From Bromus sterilis (Eukaryota; Streptophyta; Magnoliopsida; Poales; Poaceae): DNA of 64,000 nucleotides. This document shows, in pieces, positions 10,101-24,217 of the stretch; positions within the stretch are counted from its first letter, which is position 1; every line of letters begins with the position of its first letter. The notes below the pieces were generated by a model. That model saw only the letters and a program-made list of their open reading frames with translations. It was not told the origin of the DNA and did no database searches. The translations under genes and the position numbers were made by a program. The stretch spans positions 1,240,001 to 1,304,000 of the forward strand of contig OX465598.1 in the NCBI GenBank assembly GCA_950022295.1, written 5' to 3'.

Positions 10101-12361
10101 GTGATTTCCACCATTGACGAACCCCAGGGTGCATTTACGTGACGGTCATCAACCCTCGCACTTTTGGCCGATTCTGGCCTGTTTCATGGGCTATTAATCA
10201 CAGTTATATGGGCTATTAATCACCGTTTTGGGTCCCCGGAGTGATTTCCACCATTGACGAACCCAGGGTGCATTTACGTGACGGTCATCAACCCTCGCAG
10301 TTTTGGCCGATTCTGGCCTGTTTCATGGGCTATTAATCACAGTTATATGGGCTATTCATCACCGTTTTGGGTCCCCGGAGTGATTTCCACCATTGACGAA
10401 CCCCAGGGTGCATTTACGTGACGGTCATCAACCCTCGCACTTTTGGCCGATTCTGGCCTGTTTCATGGGCTATTAATCACAGTTATATGGGCTATTCATC
10501 ACCGTTTTGGGTCCCCGGAGTGATTTCCACCATTGACGAACCCCAGGGTGCATTTACGTGACGGTCATCAACCCTCGCACTTTTGGCCGATTCTGGCCTG
10601 TTTCATGGGCTATTAATCACAGTTACATGGGCAATTAATCACCGTTTTGGGTCCCCGGAGTGATTTCCACCATTGACGAACCCAGGGTGCATTTACGTGA
10701 CGGTCATCAACCCTCGCACTTTTGGCCGATTCTGGCCTATTTCATGGGCTATTAATCACAGTTACATGGGCAATTAATCACCGTTTTGGGTCCCCGGAGT
10801 GATTTCCACCATTGACGAACCCTAGGGTGCACTTACGTGACGGTCATCAACCCTCGCACTTTTGGCCGATTCTGGCCTGTTTCATGGGCTACTAATCACA
10901 TATACATGGGCTATTAATCACCGTTTTGGGTCCCCGGAGTGATTTCCACCATTGATGAACCCAGGGTGCATTTACGTGACGGTTATCAACACTCGCAGTT
11001 TTGGCCGATTCTGGCCTGTTTCATGGGCTATTAATCACAGTTATATGGGCTATTCATCACCGTTTTGGGTCCCCGGAGTGATTTCCACCATTGACGAACC
11101 CCAGGGTGCATTTACGAGACGGTCATCAACCCTCGCACTTTTGGCCGATTCTGGCCATTTTCATGGGTTATTAATAACAGTTATATGGGCTATTAATCAC
11201 CGTTTTGGGTCCCCGGAGTGATTTCCACCATTGACGAACCCTAGGGTGCATTTACGTGACGGTCATCAACCCTCGCACTTTTGGCCGATTCTGGCCTGTT
11301 TCATGGGCTATTAATCACAGTTATATGGGCTATTCATCACCGTTTTGGGTCCCCGGAGTGATTTCCACCATTGACGAACCCCAGGGTGCATTTACGTGAC
11401 GGTCATCAACCCTCGCACTTTTGGCCGATTCTGGCCATTTTCATGGGTTATTAATAACAGTTATATGGGCTATTAATCACCGTTTTGGGTCCCCGGAGTG
11501 ATTTCCACCATTGACGAACCCTAGGGTGCATTTACGTGACGGTCATCAACCCTCGCACTTTTGGCCGATTCTGGCCTGTTTCATGGGCTATTAATCACAG
11601 TTACATGGGCAATTAATCACCGTTTTGGGTCCCCGGAGTGATTTCCACCATTGACGAATTCCAGGGTGCATTTACGTGACGGTCATCAACCCTCGCACTT
11701 TGGCCGATTCTGGCCTGTTTCATGGGCTATTAATCACAGTTACATGGGCAATTAATCACCGTTTTGGGTCCCCGGAGTGATTTCCACCATTGACGAACCC
11801 CAGGGTGCATTTACGTGACGGTCATCAACCCTCGCACTTTGGCCGATTCTGGCCTGTTTCATGGGCTACTAATCACAGTTACATGGGCTATTAATCACCG
11901 TTTTGGGTCCCCGGAGTGATTTCCACCATTGACGAACCCCAGGGTGCATTTACGTGACGGTCATCAACCCTCGCACTTTTGGCCGATTCTGGCCTGTTTC
12001 ATGGGCTATTAATCACAGTTATATGGGCTATTCATCACCGTTTTGGGTCCCCGGAGTGATTTCCACCATTGACGAACCCCAGGGTGCATTTACGAGACGG
12101 TCATCAACCCTCGCACTTTTGGCCGATTCTGGCCATTTTCATGGGTTATTAATAACAGTTATATGGGCTATTAATCACCGTTTTGGGTCCCCGGAGTGAT
12201 TTCCACCATTGACGAACCCTAGGGTGCATTTACGTGACGGTCATCAACCCTCGCACTTTTGGCCGATTCTGGCCTGTTTCATGGGCTATTAATCACAGTT
12301 ATATGGGCTATTCATCACCGTTTTGGGTCCCCGGAGTGATTTCCACCATTGACGAACCCCA

Positions 12362-12501
12362 GGGTGCATTTACGTGACGGTCATCAACCCTCGCACTTTT
12401 GGCCGATTCTTGCCATTTTCATGGGCTATTAATCACAGTTACATGGGCAATTAATCACCGTTTTGGGTCCCCGGAGTGATTTCCACCATTGACGAATTCC
12501 A
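12362..12501 (+). repeat. Recombinant monomer, class D left / class B right
   Basis: The unit reads CGATTCTTGCCATTTTCATGGG (class D side) and then CTATTAATCACAGTTACATGGGCAATT (class B side), with a private G to T giving TTCTTGCC. It lies where the 4,469-bp match ends. Descendants carrying the same private base are at 14,081; 18,830; 20,506 and 22,881 (position of GATTCTTGCC or equivalent), so the recombinant was formed once and then copied. Confidence 0.8.
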
Positions 12502-14874
12502 GGGTGCATTTACGTGACGGTCATCAACCCTCGCACTTTGGCCGATTCTGGCCTGTTTCATGGGCTATTAATCACAGTTACATGGGCAATTAATCACCGT
12601 TTTGGGTCCCCGGAGTGATTTCCACCATTGACGAACCCCAGGGTGCATTTACGTGACGGTCATCAACCCTCGCACTTTGGCCGATTCTGGCCTGTTTCAT
12701 GGGCTACTAATCACAGTTACATGGGCTATTAATCACCGTTTTGGGTCCCCGGAGTGATTTCCACCATTGACGAACCCCAGGGTGCATTTACGTGACGGTC
12801 ATCAACCCTCGCACTTTTGGCCGATTCTGGCCTGTTTCATGGGCTATTAATCACAGTTATATGGGCTATTCATCACCGTTTTGGGTCCCCGGAGTGATTT
12901 CCACCATTGACGAACCCCAGGGTGCATTTACGTGACGGTCATCAACCCTCGCACTTTTGGCTGATTCTGGCCTGTTTCATGGGCTATTAATCACAGTTAT
13001 ATGGGCTATTCATCACCGTTTTGGGTCCCCGGAGTGATTTCCACCATTGACAAACCCCAGGGTGCATTTACGTGACGGTCATCAACCCTCGCACTTTTGG
13101 CCGATTCTGGCCTGTTTCATGGGCTATTAATCACAGTTACATGGGCAATTAATCACCGTTTTGGGTCCCCGGAGTGATTTCCACCATTGACGAACCCAGG
13201 GTGCATTTACGTGACGGTCATCAACCCTCGCACTTTTGGCCGATTCTGGCCTGTTTCATGGGCTATTAATCAGAGTTACATGGGCAATTAATCACCGTTT
13301 TGGGTCCCCGGAGTGATTTCCACCATTGACGAACCCTAGGGTGCACTTACGTGACGGTCATCAACCCTCGCACTTTTGGCCGATTCTGGCCTGTTTCATG
13401 GGCTACTAATCACAGTTACATGGGCTATTAATCACCGTTTTGGGTCCCCGGAGTGATTTCCACCATTGACGAACCCAGGGTGCATTTACGTGACGGTTAT
13501 CAACCCTCGCACTTGTTGCCGATTCTGGCCATTTTCATGGGTTATTAATAACAGTTATATGGGCTATTAATCACCTTTTTGGGTCCCCGGAGTGATTTCC
13601 ACCATTGACAAACCCTAGGGTGCATTTACGTGACGGTCATCAACCCTCGCACTTTTGGCCGATTCTGGCCTGTTTCATGGGCTACTAATCACATATACAT
13701 GGGCTATTAATCACCGTTTTGGGTCCCCGGAGTGATTTCCACCATTGATGAACCCCAGGGTGCATTTACGAGACGGTCATCAACCCTCGCACTTTTGGCC
13801 GATTCTGGCCATTTTCATGGGTTATTAATAACAGTTATATGGGCTATTAATCACCGTTTTGGGTCCCCGGAGTGATTTCCACCATTGACGAACCCTAGGG
13901 TGCATTTACGTGACGGTCATCAACCCTCGCACTTTTGGCCGATTCTGGCCTGTTTCATGGGCTATTAATCACAGTTATATGGGCTATTCATCACCGTTTT
14001 GGGTCCCCGGAGTGATTTCCACCATTGACGAACCCCAGGGTGCATTTACGTGACGGTCATCAACCCTCGCACTTTTGGCCGATTCTTGCCATTTTCATGG
14101 GCTATTAATCACAGTTACATGGGCAATTAATCACCGTTTTGGGTCCCCGGAGTGATTTCCACCATTGACGAATTCCAGGGTGCATTTACGTGACGGTCAT
14201 CAACCCTCGCACTTTGGCCGATTCTGGCCTGTTTCATGGGCTATTAATCACAGTTACATGGGCAATTAATCACCGTTTTGGGTCCCCGGAGTGATTTCCA
14301 CCATTGACGAACCCCAGGGTGCATTTACGTGACGGTCATCAACCCTCGCACTTTGGCCGATTCTGGCCTGTTTCATGGGCTACTAATCACAGTTACATGG
14401 GCTATTAATCACCGTTTTGGGTCCCCGGAGTGATTTCCACCATTGACGAACCCCAGGGTGCATTTACGTGACGGTCATCAACCCTCGCACTTTTGGCCGA
14501 TTCTGGCCTGTTTCATGGGCTATTAATCACAGTTATATGGGCTATTCATCACCGTTTTGGGTCCCCGGAGTGATTTCCACCATTGACGAACCCCAGGGTG
14601 CATTTACGTGACGGTCATCAACCCTCGCACTTTTGGCCGATTCTGGCCTGTTTCATGGGCTATTAATCACAGTTATATGGGCTATTCATCACCGTTTTGG
14701 GTCCCCGGAGTGATTTCCACCATTGACAAACCCCAGGGTGCATTTACGTGACGGTCATCAACCCTCGCACTTTTGGCCGATTCTGGCCTGTTTCATGGGC
14801 TATTAATCACAGTTACATGGGCAATTAATCACCGTTTTGGGTCCCCGGAGTGATTTCCACCATTGACGAACCCA

Positions 14875-15014
14875 GGGTGCATTTACGTGACGGTCATCAA
14901 CCCTCGCACTTTTGGCCGATTCTGGCCTGTTTCATGGGTTATTAATAACAGTTATATGGGCTATTAATCACCTTTTTGGGTCCCCGGAGTGATTTCCACC
15001 ATTGACAAACCCTA
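14875..15014 (+). repeat. Recombinant monomer, class A/B left / class D right
   Basis: GGCCTGTTTCATGGG of the A/B type is followed by TTATTAATAACAG of class D and CACCTTTTTGGG of the CACTTGTTGCC subclass. This is the reciprocal arrangement to the 12,362 unit. Its descendant is 6,425 bp downstream, near 21,300-21,439. Similar A-left/D-right units occur near 33,300 and 35,113. Confidence 0.75.
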
Positions 15015-18000
15015 GGGTGCATTTACGTGACGGTCATCAACCCTCGCACTTTTGGCCGATTCTGGCCTGTTTCATGGGCTACTAATCACATATACATGGG
15101 CTATTAATCACCGTTTTGGGTCCCCGGAGTGATTTCCACCATTGACGAACCCCAGGGTGCATTTACGAGACGGTCATCAACCCTCGCACTTTTGGCCGAT
15201 TCTGGCCATTTTCATGGGTTATTAATAACAGTTATATGGGCTATTAATCACCGTTTTGGGTCCCCGGAGTGATTTCCACCATTGACGAACCCTAGGGTGC
15301 ATTTACGTGACGGTCATCAACCCTCGCACTTTTGGCCGATTCTGGCCTGTTTCATGGGCTATTAATCACAGTTATATGGGCTATTCATCACCGTTTTGGG
15401 TCCCCGGAGTGATTTCCACCATTGACGAACCCCAGGGTGCATTTACGTGACGGTCATCAACCCTCGCACTTTTGGCCGATTCTGGCCATTTTCATGGGTT
15501 ATTAATAACAGTTATATGGGCTATTAATCACCGTTTTGGGTCCCCGGAGTGATTTCCACCATTGACGAACCCTAGGGTGCATTTACGTGACGGTCATCAA
15601 CCCTCGCACTTTTGGCCGATTCTGGCCTGTTTCATGGGCTATTAATCACAGTTACATGGGCAATTAATCACCGTTTTGGGTCCCCGGAGTGATTTCCACC
15701 ATTGACGAATTCCAGGGTGCATTTACGTGACGGTCATCAACCCTCGCACTTTGGCCGATTCTGGCCTGTTTCATGGGCTATTAATCACAGTTACATGGGC
15801 AATTAATCACCGTTTTGGGTCCCCGGAGTGATTTCCACCATTGACGAACCCCAGGGTGCATTTACGTGACGGTCATCAACCCTCGCACTTTGGCCGATTC
15901 TGGCCTGTTTCATGGGCTACTAATCACAGTTACATGGGCTATTAATCACCGTTTTGGGTCCCCGGAGTGATTTCCACCATTGACGAACCCCAGGGTGCAT
16001 TTACGTGACGGTCATCAACCCTCGCACTTTTGGCCGATTCTGGCCTGTTTCATGGGCTATTAATCACAGTTAGATAGGCAATTAATCACCGTTTTGGGTC
16101 CCCGGAGTGATTTCCACCATTGACGAACCAAGGGTGCATTTACGTGACGGTTATCAACACTCGCAGTTTTAGCCGATTCTGGCCATTTTCATGGGTTATT
16201 AATAACAGTTATATGGGCTATTAATCACCGTTTTGGGTCCCCGGAGTGATTTACACCACTGACGAACCCTAGGGTGCATTTACGTGACGGTCATCAACCC
16301 TCGCACTTTTGGCCGATTCTGGCCTGTTTCATGGGCTATTAATCACAGTTATATGGGCTATTAATCACCGTTTTGGGTCCCCGGAGTGATTTCCACCATT
16401 GACGAACCCCAGGGTGCATTTACGTGACGGTCATCAACCCTCGCACTTTTGGCCGATTCTGGCCTGTTTCATGGGCTATTAATCACAGTTACATGGGCAA
16501 TTAATCACCGTTTTGGGTCCCCGGAGTGATTTCCACCATTGACGAACCCCAGGGTGCATTTACGTGACGGTCATCAACCCTCGCACTTTTGGCCGATTCT
16601 GGCCTGTTTCATGGGCTATTAATCACAGTTATATGGGCTATTAATCACCGTTTTGGGTCCCCGGAGTGATTTCCACCATTGACGAACCCAGGGTGCATTT
16701 ACGTGACGGTCATCAACCCTCGCAGTTTTGGCCGATTCTGGCCTGTTTCATGGGCTATTAATCACAGTTATATGGGCTATTCATCACCGTTTTGGGTCCC
16801 CGGAGTGATTTCCACCATTGACGAACCCCAGGGTGCATTTACGTGACGGTCATCAACCCTCGCACTTTTGGCCGATTCTGGCCTGTTTCATGGGCTATTA
16901 ATCACAGTTATATGGGCTATTCATCACCGTTTTGGGTCCCCGGAGTGATTTCCACCATTGACGAACCCCAGGGTGCATTTACGTGACGGTCATCAACCCT
17001 CGCACTTTTGGCCGATTCTGGCCTGTTTCATGGGCTATTAATCACAGTTACATGGGCAATTAATCACCGTTTTGGGTCCCCGGAGTGATTTCCACCATTG
17101 ACGAACCCAGGGTGCATTTACGTGACGGTCATCAACCCTCGCACTTTTGGCCGATTCTGGCCTGTTTCATGGGCTATTAATCACAGTTACATGGGCAATT
17201 AATCACCGTTTTGGGTCCCCGGAGTGATTTCCACCATTGACGAACCCTAGGGTGCACTTACGTGACGGTCATCAACCCTCGCACTTTTGGCCGATTCTGG
17301 CCTGTTTCATGGGCTACTAATCACATATACATGGGCTATTAATCACCGTTTTGGGTCCCCGGAGTGATTTCCACCATTGATGAACCCAGGGTGCATTTAC
17401 GTGACGGTTATCAACACTCGCAGTTTTGGCCGATTCTGGCCTGTTTCATGGGCTATTAATCACAGTTATATGGGCTATTCATCACCGTTTTGGGTCCCCG
17501 GAGTGATTTCCACCATTGACGAACCCCAGGGTGCATTTACGAGACGGTCATCAACCCTCGCACTTTTGGCCGATTCTGGCCATTTTCATGGGTTATTAAT
17601 AACAGTTATATGGGCTATTAATCACCGTTTTGGGTCCCCGGAGTGATTTCCACCATTGACGAACCCTAGGGTGCATTTACGTGACGGTCATCAACCCTCG
17701 CACTTTTGGCCGATTCTGGCCTGTTTCATGGGCTATTAATCACAGTTATATGGGCTATTCATCACCGTTTTGGGTCCCCGGAGTGATTTCCACCATTGAC
17801 GAACCCCAGGGTGCATTTACGTGACGGTCATCAACCCTCGCACTTTTGGCCGATTCTGGCCATTTTCATGGGTTATTAATAACAGTTATATGGGCTATTA
17901 ATCACCGTTTTGGGTCCCCGGAGTGATTTCCACCATTGACGAACCCTAGGGTGCATTTACGTGACGGTCATCAACCCTCGCACTTTTGGCCGATTCTGGC

Positions 18001-21000
18001 CTGTTTCATGGGCTATTAATCACAGTTACATGGGCAATTAATCACCGTTTTGGGTCCCCGGAGTGATTTCCACCATTGACGAATTCCAGGGTGCATTTAC
18101 GTGACGGTCATCAACCCTCGCACTTTGGCCGATTCTGGCCTGTTTCATGGGCTATTAATCACAGTTACATGGGCAATTAATCACCGTTTTGGGTCCCCGG
18201 AGTGATTTCCACCATTGACGAACCCCAGGGTGCATTTACGTGACGGTCATCAACCCTCGCACTTTGGCCGATTCTGGCCTGTTTCATGGGCTACTAATCA
18301 CAGTTACATGGGCTATTAATCACCGTTTTGGGTCCCCGGAGTGATTTCCACCATTGACGAACCCCAGGGTGCATTTACGTGACGGTCATCAACCCTCGCA
18401 CTTTTGGCCGATTCTGGCCTGTTTCATGGGCTATTAATCACAGTTATATGGGCTATTCATCACCGTTTTGGGTCCCCGGAGTGATTTCCACCATTGACGA
18501 ACCCCAGGGTGCATTTACGAGACGGTCATCAACCCTCGCACTTTTGGCCGATTCTGGCCATTTTCATGGGTTATTAATAACAGTTATATGGGCTATTAAT
18601 CACCGTTTTGGGTCCCCGGAGTGATTTCCACCATTGACGAACCCTAGGGTGCATTTACGTGACGGTCATCAACCCTCGCACTTTTGGCCGATTCTGGCCT
18701 GTTTCATGGGCTATTAATCACAGTTATATGGGCTATTCATCACCGTTTTGGGTCCCCGGAGTGATTTCCACCATTGACGAACCCCAGGGTGCATTTACGT
18801 GACGGTCATCAACCCTCGCACTTTTGGCCGATTCTTGCCATTTTCATGGGCTATTAATCACAGTTACATGGGCAATTAATCACCGTTTTGGGTCCCCGGA
18901 GTGATTTCCACCATTGACGAATTCCAGGGTGCATTTACGTGACGGTCATCAACCCTCGCACTTTGGCCGATTCTGGCCTGTTTCATGGGCTATTAATCAC
19001 AGTTACATGGGCAATTAATCACCGTTTTGGGTCCCCGGAGTGATTTCCACCATTGACGAACCCCAGGGTGCATTTACGTGACGGTCATCAACCCTCGCAC
19101 TTTGGCCGATTCTGGCCTGTTTCATGGGCTACTAATCACAGTTACATGGGCTATTAATCACCGTTTTGGGTCCCCGGAGTGATTTCCACCATTGACGAAC
19201 CCCAGGGTGCATTTACGTGACGGTCATCAACCCTCGCACTTTTGGCCGATTCTGGCCTGTTTCATGGGCTATTAATCACAGTTATATGGGCTATTCATCA
19301 CCGTTTTGGGTCCCCGGAGTGATTTCCACCATTGACGAACCCCAGGGTGCATTTACGTGACGGTCATCAACCCTCGCACTTTTGGCTGATTCTGGCCTGT
19401 TTCATGGGCTATTAATCACAGTTATATGGGCTATTCATCACCGTTTTGGGTCCCCGGAGTGATTTCCACCATTGACAAACCCCAGGGTGCATTTACGTGA
19501 CGGTCATCAACCCTCGCACTTTTGGCCGATTCTGGCCTGTTTCATGGGCTATTAATCACAGTTACATGGGCAATTAATCACCGTTTTGGGTCCCCGGAGT
19601 GATTTCCACCATTGACGAACCCAGGGTGCATTTACGTGACGGTCATCAACCCTCGCACTTTTGGCCGATTCTGGCCTGTTTCATGGGCTATTAATCAGAG
19701 TTACATGGGCAATTAATCACCGTTTTGGGTCCCCGGAGTGATTTCCACCATTGACGAACCCTAGGGTGCACTTACGTGACGGTCATCAACCCTCGCACTT
19801 TTGGCCGATTCTGGCCTGTTTCATGGGCTACTAATCACAGTTACATGGGCTATTAATCACCGTTTTGGGTCCCCGGAGTGATTTCCACCATTGACGAACC
19901 CAGGGTGCATTTACGTGACGGTTATCAACCCTCGCACTTGTTGCCGATTCTGGCCATTTTCATGGGTTATTAATAACAGTTATATGGGCTATTAATCACC
20001 TTTTTGGGTCCCCGGAGTGATTTCCACCATTGACAAACCCTAGGGTGCATTTACGTGACGGTCATCAACCCTCGCACTTTTGGCCGATTCTGGCCTGTTT
20101 CATGGGCTACTAATCACATATACATGGGCTATTAATCACCGTTTTGGGTCCCCGGAGTGATTTCCACCATTGATGAACCCCAGGGTGCATTTACGAGACG
20201 GTCATCAACCCTCGCACTTTTGGCCGATTCTGGCCATTTTCATGGGTTATTAATAACAGTTATATGGGCTATTAATCACCGTTTTGGGTCCCCGGAGTGA
20301 TTTCCACCATTGACGAACCCTAGGGTGCATTTACGTGACGGTCATCAACCCTCGCACTTTTGGCCGATTCTGGCCTGTTTCATGGGCTATTAATCACAGT
20401 TATATGGGCTATTCATCACCGTTTTGGGTCCCCGGAGTGATTTCCACCATTGACGAACCCCAGGGTGCATTTACGTGACGGTCATCAACCCTCGCACTTT
20501 TGGCCGATTCTTGCCATTTTCATGGGCTATTAATCACAGTTACATGGGCAATTAATCACCGTTTTGGGTCCCCGGAGTGATTTCCACCATTGACGAATTC
20601 CAGGGTGCATTTACGTGACGGTCATCAACCCTCGCACTTTGGCCGATTCTGGCCTGTTTCATGGGCTATTAATCACAGTTACATGGGCAATTAATCACCG
20701 TTTTGGGTCCCCGGAGTGATTTCCACCATTGACGAACCCCAGGGTGCATTTACGTGACGGTCATCAACCCTCGCACTTTGGCCGATTCTGGCCTGTTTCA
20801 TGGGCTACTAATCACAGTTACATGGGCTATTAATCACCGTTTTGGGTCCCCGGAGTGATTTCCACCATTGACGAACCCCAGGGTGCATTTACGTGACGGT
20901 CATCAACCCTCGCACTTTTGGCCGATTCTGGCCTGTTTCATGGGCTATTAATCACAGTTATATGGGCTATTCATCACCGTTTTGGGTCCCCGGAGTGATT

Positions 21001-22497
21001 TCCACCATTGACGAACCCCAGGGTGCATTTACGTGACGGTCATCAACCCTCGCACTTTTGGCCGATTCTGGCCTGTTTCATGGGCTATTAATCACAGTTA
21101 TATGGGCTATTCATCACCGTTTTGGGTCCCCGGAGTGATTTCCACCATTGACAAACCCCAGGGTGCATTTACGTGACGGTCATCAACCCTCGCACTTTTG
21201 GCCGATTCTGGCCTGTTTCATGGGCTATTAATCACAGTTACATGGGCAATTAATCACCGTTTTGGGTCCCCGGAGTGATTTCCACCATTGACGAACCCAG
21301 GGTGCATTTACGTGACGGTCATCAACCCTCGCACTTTTGGCCGATTCTGGCCTGTTTCATGGGTTATTAATAACAGTTATATGGGCTATTAATCACCTTT
21401 TTGGGTCCCCGGAGTGATTTCCACCATTGACAAACCCTAGGGTGCATTTACGTGACGGTCATCAACCCTCGCACTTTTGGCCGATTCTGGCCTGTTTCAT
21501 GGGCTACTAATCACATATACATGGGCTATTAATCACCGTTTTGGGTCCCCGGAGTGATTTCCACCATTGACGAACCCCAGGGTGCATTTACGAGACGGTC
21601 ATCAACCCTCGCACTTTTGGCCGATTCTGGCCATTTTCATGGGTTATTAATAACAGTTATATGGGCTATTAATCACCGTTTTGGGTCCCCGGAGTGATTT
21701 CCACCATTGACGAACCCTAGGGTGCATTTACGTGACGGTCATCAACCCTCGCACTTTTGGCCGATTCTGGCCTGTTTCATGGGCTATTAATCACAGTTAT
21801 ATGGGCTATTCATCACCGTTTTGGGTCCCCGGAGTGATTTCCACCATTGACGAACCCCAGGGTGCATTTACGTGACGGTCATCAACCCTCGCACTTTTGG
21901 CCGATTCTGGCCATTTTCATGGGTTATTAATAACAGTTATATGGGCTATTAATCACCGTTTTGGGTCCCCGGAGTGATTTCCACCATTGACGAACCCTAG
22001 GGTGCATTTACGTGACGGTCATCAACCCTCGCACTTTTGGCCGATTCTGGCCTGTTTCATGGGCTATTAATCACAGTTACATGGGCAATTAATCACCGTT
22101 TTGGGTCCCCGGAGTGATTTCCACCATTGACGAATTCCAGGGTGCATTTACGTGACGGTCATCAACCCTCGCACTTTGGCCGATTCTGGCCTGTTTCATG
22201 GGCTATTAATCACAGTTACATGGGCAATTAATCACCGTTTTGGGTCCCCGGAGTGATTTCCACCATTGACGAACCCCAGGGTGCATTTACGTGACGGTCA
22301 TCAACCCTCGCACTTTGGCCGATTCTGGCCTGTTTCATGGGCTACTAATCACAGTTACATGGGCTATTAATCACCGTTTTGGGTCCCCGGAGTGATTTCC
22401 ACCATTGACGAACCCCAGGGTGCATTTACGTGACGGTCATCAACCCTCGCACTTTTGGCCGATTCTGGCCTGTTTCATGGGCTATTAATCACAGTTA

Positions 22498-24217
22498 TAT
22501 GGGCTATTCATCACCGTTTTGGGTCCCCGGAGTGATTTCCACCATTGACGAACCCCAGGGTGCATTTACGAGACGGTCATCAACCCTCGCACTTTTGGCC
22601 GATTCTGGCCATTTTCATGGGTTATTAATAACAGTTATATGGGCTATTAATCACCGTTTTGGGTCCCCGGAGTGATTTCCACCATTGACGAACCCTAGGG
22701 TGCATTTACGTGACGGTCATCAACCCTCGCACTTTTGGCCGATTCTGGCCTGTTTCATGGGCTATTAATCACAGTTATATGGGCTATTCATCACCGTTTT
22801 GGGTCCCCGGAGTGATTTCCACCATTGACGAACCCCAGGGTGCATTTACGTGACGGTCATCAACCCTCGCACTTTTGGCCGATTCTTGCCATTTTCATGG
22901 GCTATTAATCACAGTTACATGGGCAATTAATCACCGTTTTGGGTCCCCGGAGTGATTTCCACCATTGACGAATTCCAGGGTGCATTTACGTGACGGTCAT
23001 CAACCCTCGCACTTTGGCCGATTCTGGCCTGTTTCATGGGCTATTAATCACAGTTACATGGGCAATTAATCACCGTTTTGGGTCCCCGGAGTGATTTCCA
23101 CCATTGACGAACCCCAGGGTGCATTTACGTGACGGTCATCAACCCTCGCACTTTGGCCGATTCTGGCCTGTTTCATGGGCTACTAATCACAGTTACATGG
23201 GCTATTAATCACCGTTTTGGGTCCCCGGAGTGATTTCCACCATTGACGAACCCCAGGGTGCATTTACGTGACGGTCATCAACCCTCGCACTTTTGGCCGA
23301 TTCTGGCCTGTTTCATGGGCTATTAATCACAGTTATATGGGCTATTCATCACCGTTTTGGGTCCCCGGAGTGATTTCCACCATTGACGAACCCCAGGGTG
23401 CATTTACGTGACGGTCATCAACCCTCGCACTTTTGGCCGATTCTGGCCTGTTTCATGGGCTATTAATCACAGTTATATGGGCTATTCATCACCGTTTTGG
23501 GTCCCCGGAGTGATTTCCACCATTGACAAACCCCAGGGTGCATTTACGTGACGGTCATCAACCCTTGCACTTTTGGCCGATTCTGGCCTGTTTCATGGGC
23601 TATTAATCACAGTTACATGGCAATTAATCACCGTTTTGGGTCCCCGGAGTGATTTCCACCATTGACGAACCCAGGGTGCATTTACGTGACGGTCATCAAC
23701 CCTCGCACTTTTGGCCGATTCTGGCCTGTTTCATGGGCTATTAATCAGAGTTACATGGGCAATTAATCACCGTTTTGGGTCCCCGGAGTGATTTCCACCA
23801 TTGACGAACCCTAGGGTGCACTTACGTGACGGTCATCAACCCTCGCACTTTTGGCCGATTCTGGCCTGTTTCATGGGCTACTAATCACAGTTACATGGGC
23901 TATTAATCACCGTTTTGGGTCCCCGGAGTGATTTCCACCATTGATGAACCCAGGGTGCATTTACGTGACGGTTATCAACCCTCGCACTTGTTGCCGATTC
24001 TGGCCATTTTCATGGGTTATTAATAACAGTTATATGGGCTATTAATCACCTTTTTGGGTCCCCGGAGTGATTTCCACCATTGACAAACCCTAGGGTGCAT
24101 TTACGTGACGGTCATCAACCCTCGCACTTTTGGCCGATTCTGGCCTGTTTCATGGGCTACTAATCACATATACATGGGCTATTAATCACCGTTTTGGGTC
24201 CCCGGAGTGATTTCCAC
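22498..24217. repeat. Partial third copy of the 6,425-bp HOR
   Basis: After the 6,425-bp match ends, sequence x instead matches x-4,051 (for example EcoRI allele 22,970 to 18,919; TTCTTGCC 22,881 to 18,830; GACAAACCCC 23,525 to 19,474). The x-4,051 match can be traced back to about 21,530. It continues to about 24,217, where TGATGAACCCAGGG replaces TGATGAACCCCAGGG. A one-base G deletion near 23,620 (CATGGCAATT) shifts the offset to 4,050. Differences include TTGATGAACC here for TTGACGAACC in the source, a CpG transition. Confidence 0.75.

Larger units (their letters stand above)
3947..12400. repeat. 4,469-bp higher-order repeat (~32-mer), about 1.9 copies
   Basis: Copy 1 is about 3,947-8,415 and copy 2 about 8,416-12,400. 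Matching markers include GACAAACCCC at 4,251 and 8,720, an EcoRI-type GAATTC at 7,187 and 11,656, and ACGAGACGG near 7,621 and 12,091. Between about 5.0 and 6.4 kb the offset drops to 4,330 because copy 2 lacks a class D unit present at about 4,958-5,097; it returns to 4,469 because copy 2 has an extra class B unit near 10,684. A few point differences are visible (for example CCCTTGC at 5,685; TTTGATGGG at 5,991). Confidence 0.82.
9509..22497. repeat. 6,425-bp higher-order repeat (~46-mer), two tandem copies
   Basis: Copy 1 is about 9,509-15,933 and copy 2 about 15,934-22,358, with about 139 bp of further match. Five pairs of rare markers are all spaced exactly 6,425 bp: EcoRI alleles 11,656/18,081; 12,494/18,919; 14,170/20,595; 15,707/22,132; and CGATTCTTGCC 12,405/18,830. 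I noticed very few differences, for example CCTATTTC at 10,739 against CCTGTTTC at 17,164. The unit itself contains a 1,676-bp (12-mer) internal duplication (12,405 and 14,081), so it is a nested HOR. Confidence 0.87.
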
